Source: Pseudidiomarina donghaiensis (GTDB lineage Bacteria > Pseudomonadota > Gammaproteobacteria > Enterobacterales > Alteromonadaceae). From it: a stretch of DNA of 64,000 nt. The notes below the pieces were generated by a model. The model saw nothing but the letters and a program-made list of their open reading frames with translations, did not search any database and was not told the origin of the DNA. The DNA is taken from positions 1,054,001-1,118,000 of the forward strand of contig NZ_FPCF01000001.1 in NCBI RefSeq assembly GCF_900116895.1, written 5' to 3'. Below, one piece after another: positions 63,558 through 64,000 of this stretch; positions within the stretch are counted from its first letter, which is position 1; the number at the start of each line of letters is the position of its first letter. A program made the translations under genes and the position numbers.

Positions 63558-63879
63558 GTTCAACGGGCGCACTTACGCGACCGATAAACATGAATACTTG
63601 GCGAACTTTGATGAATGGTCGCCCGAGCTGGCGCAATATATCGCAACGCTCGAAAATATCACGCTCACGGAAGCGCACTGGGAAGTTGTTAACTTTGTAC
63701 GAGATTTCTATCAAACTTATGATACCAGCCCGGCTATGCGGGTCTTGGTAAAAGCGATCGGTAAAAGTTTGGGTGCCGACAAGGCCAATAGCATGTATTT
63801 ATATAAGCTATTTCCCAAGGGGCCGGCCAAGCAAGCAACGCGCATTGCGGGCTTACCCAAGCCCGCAAAGTGCATTTAA
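63550..63879 (+). CDS. tusE: Sulfur relay protein TusE (DsrC family)
   Basis: A 109-residue DsrC-type protein starting MFEFNGRTYATDKHEYLANFDEWSPELAQYIA, with 'LTEAHWEVVNFVRDFYQTYDTSPAMRVLVKAI' and the end 'KGPAKQATRIAGLPKPAKCI'. The conserved penultimate Cys (C108) accepts sulfur from TusD and delivers it to MnmA. A frame open from 63520 is longer but starts inside tusB; the ATG at 63550 fits the family start. Confidence 0.96.
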   Translation: MFEFNGRTYATDKHEYLANFDEWSPELAQYIATLENITLTEAHWEVVNFVRDFYQTYDTSPAMRVLVKAIGKSLGADKANSMYLYKLFPKGPAKQATRIAGLPKPAKCI

Positions 63880-63890
63880 ACACGCCCTAT

Positions 63891-64000
<110 letters not shown>

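Overview
The window is a 64 kb piece of a gammaproteobacterial chromosome, almost entirely coding, with mid-range GC. Gene content points to a marine Alteromonadales member, most likely Idiomarinaceae: a 1614-residue NAD-glutamate dehydrogenase, NhaC antiporter, AGCS alanine symporter, several peptidases, a long GAPDH with an N-terminal extension, DUF3466 and DUF6279 proteins. Genus-level placement is inference. No prophage, insertion sequence, integrase or CRISPR array was seen; this is core chromosome with a few lineage-specific genes.

Layout. 1-5507 (minus): cbb3 oxidase operon ccoNOQP, a terminator, then ccoH and a truncated ccoI; ccoG is not at its common place between ccoP and ccoH. 5690-7621 (plus): a small lipoprotein with a Met-rich motif facing the oxidase operon, then an NfeD/QmcA pair. 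7743-12429: an RND efflux pump (adaptor and permease) with a START-like secreted protein cut by an in-frame TGA. 12512-14694: two exported proteins (a CFI-box-like protein and a TraB/GumN protein). 14738-35093: a block that matches the E. coli pepN-pyrD-zapC-rlmL-uup-rmf-fabA-lonH neighbourhood, with DUF3466, a small thioredoxin-fold protein, initiator tRNA, a 5'-nucleotidase-like enzyme and the large GDH inserted. A FabR-like palindrome sits between the -35 and -10 of fabA, and rmf (58 aa) lies between two strong terminators.

35107-45331 (minus): nhaC; prc-proQ-(acidic 97-aa protein)-msrC-yeaC-zinc ribbon protein; AGCS symporter; M14 carboxypeptidase; GAPDH. Pyruvate kinase diverges from GAPDH. 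46951-49795: a DUF6279 lipoprotein and a LytS/LytTR two-component pair. 49937-56613: M61 and M23 peptidases, a tandem PTPS/QueD-like protein, a LysE/LysR divergent pair and an FMN-binding glutamate synthase-like protein.

56799-60243 (minus): uvrY-uvrC-pgsA-tRNA(Gly,Cys,Leu), the same order as in E. coli. Here the UvrY/GacA orthologue has lost every phosphorylation residue of its receiver domain while its HTH is intact; I regard this as the most interesting signal in the window. 60385-61581: a thioesterase, a patch of seven-base-periodic repeats in direct and inverted copies, and tRNA-Ser(UGA). 61803-64000: yccA, the sulfur-relay operon tusDCBE, and the 3' end of serS.

Themes: microaerobic respiration and copper handling for the oxidase, amino-acid and peptide catabolism feeding gluconeogenesis (GDH, PepN, M14, M61, AGCS, GAPDH), fatty-acid desaturation control (fabA), and translation or tRNA maintenance (rmf, rlmKL, uup, tus, tRNAs).
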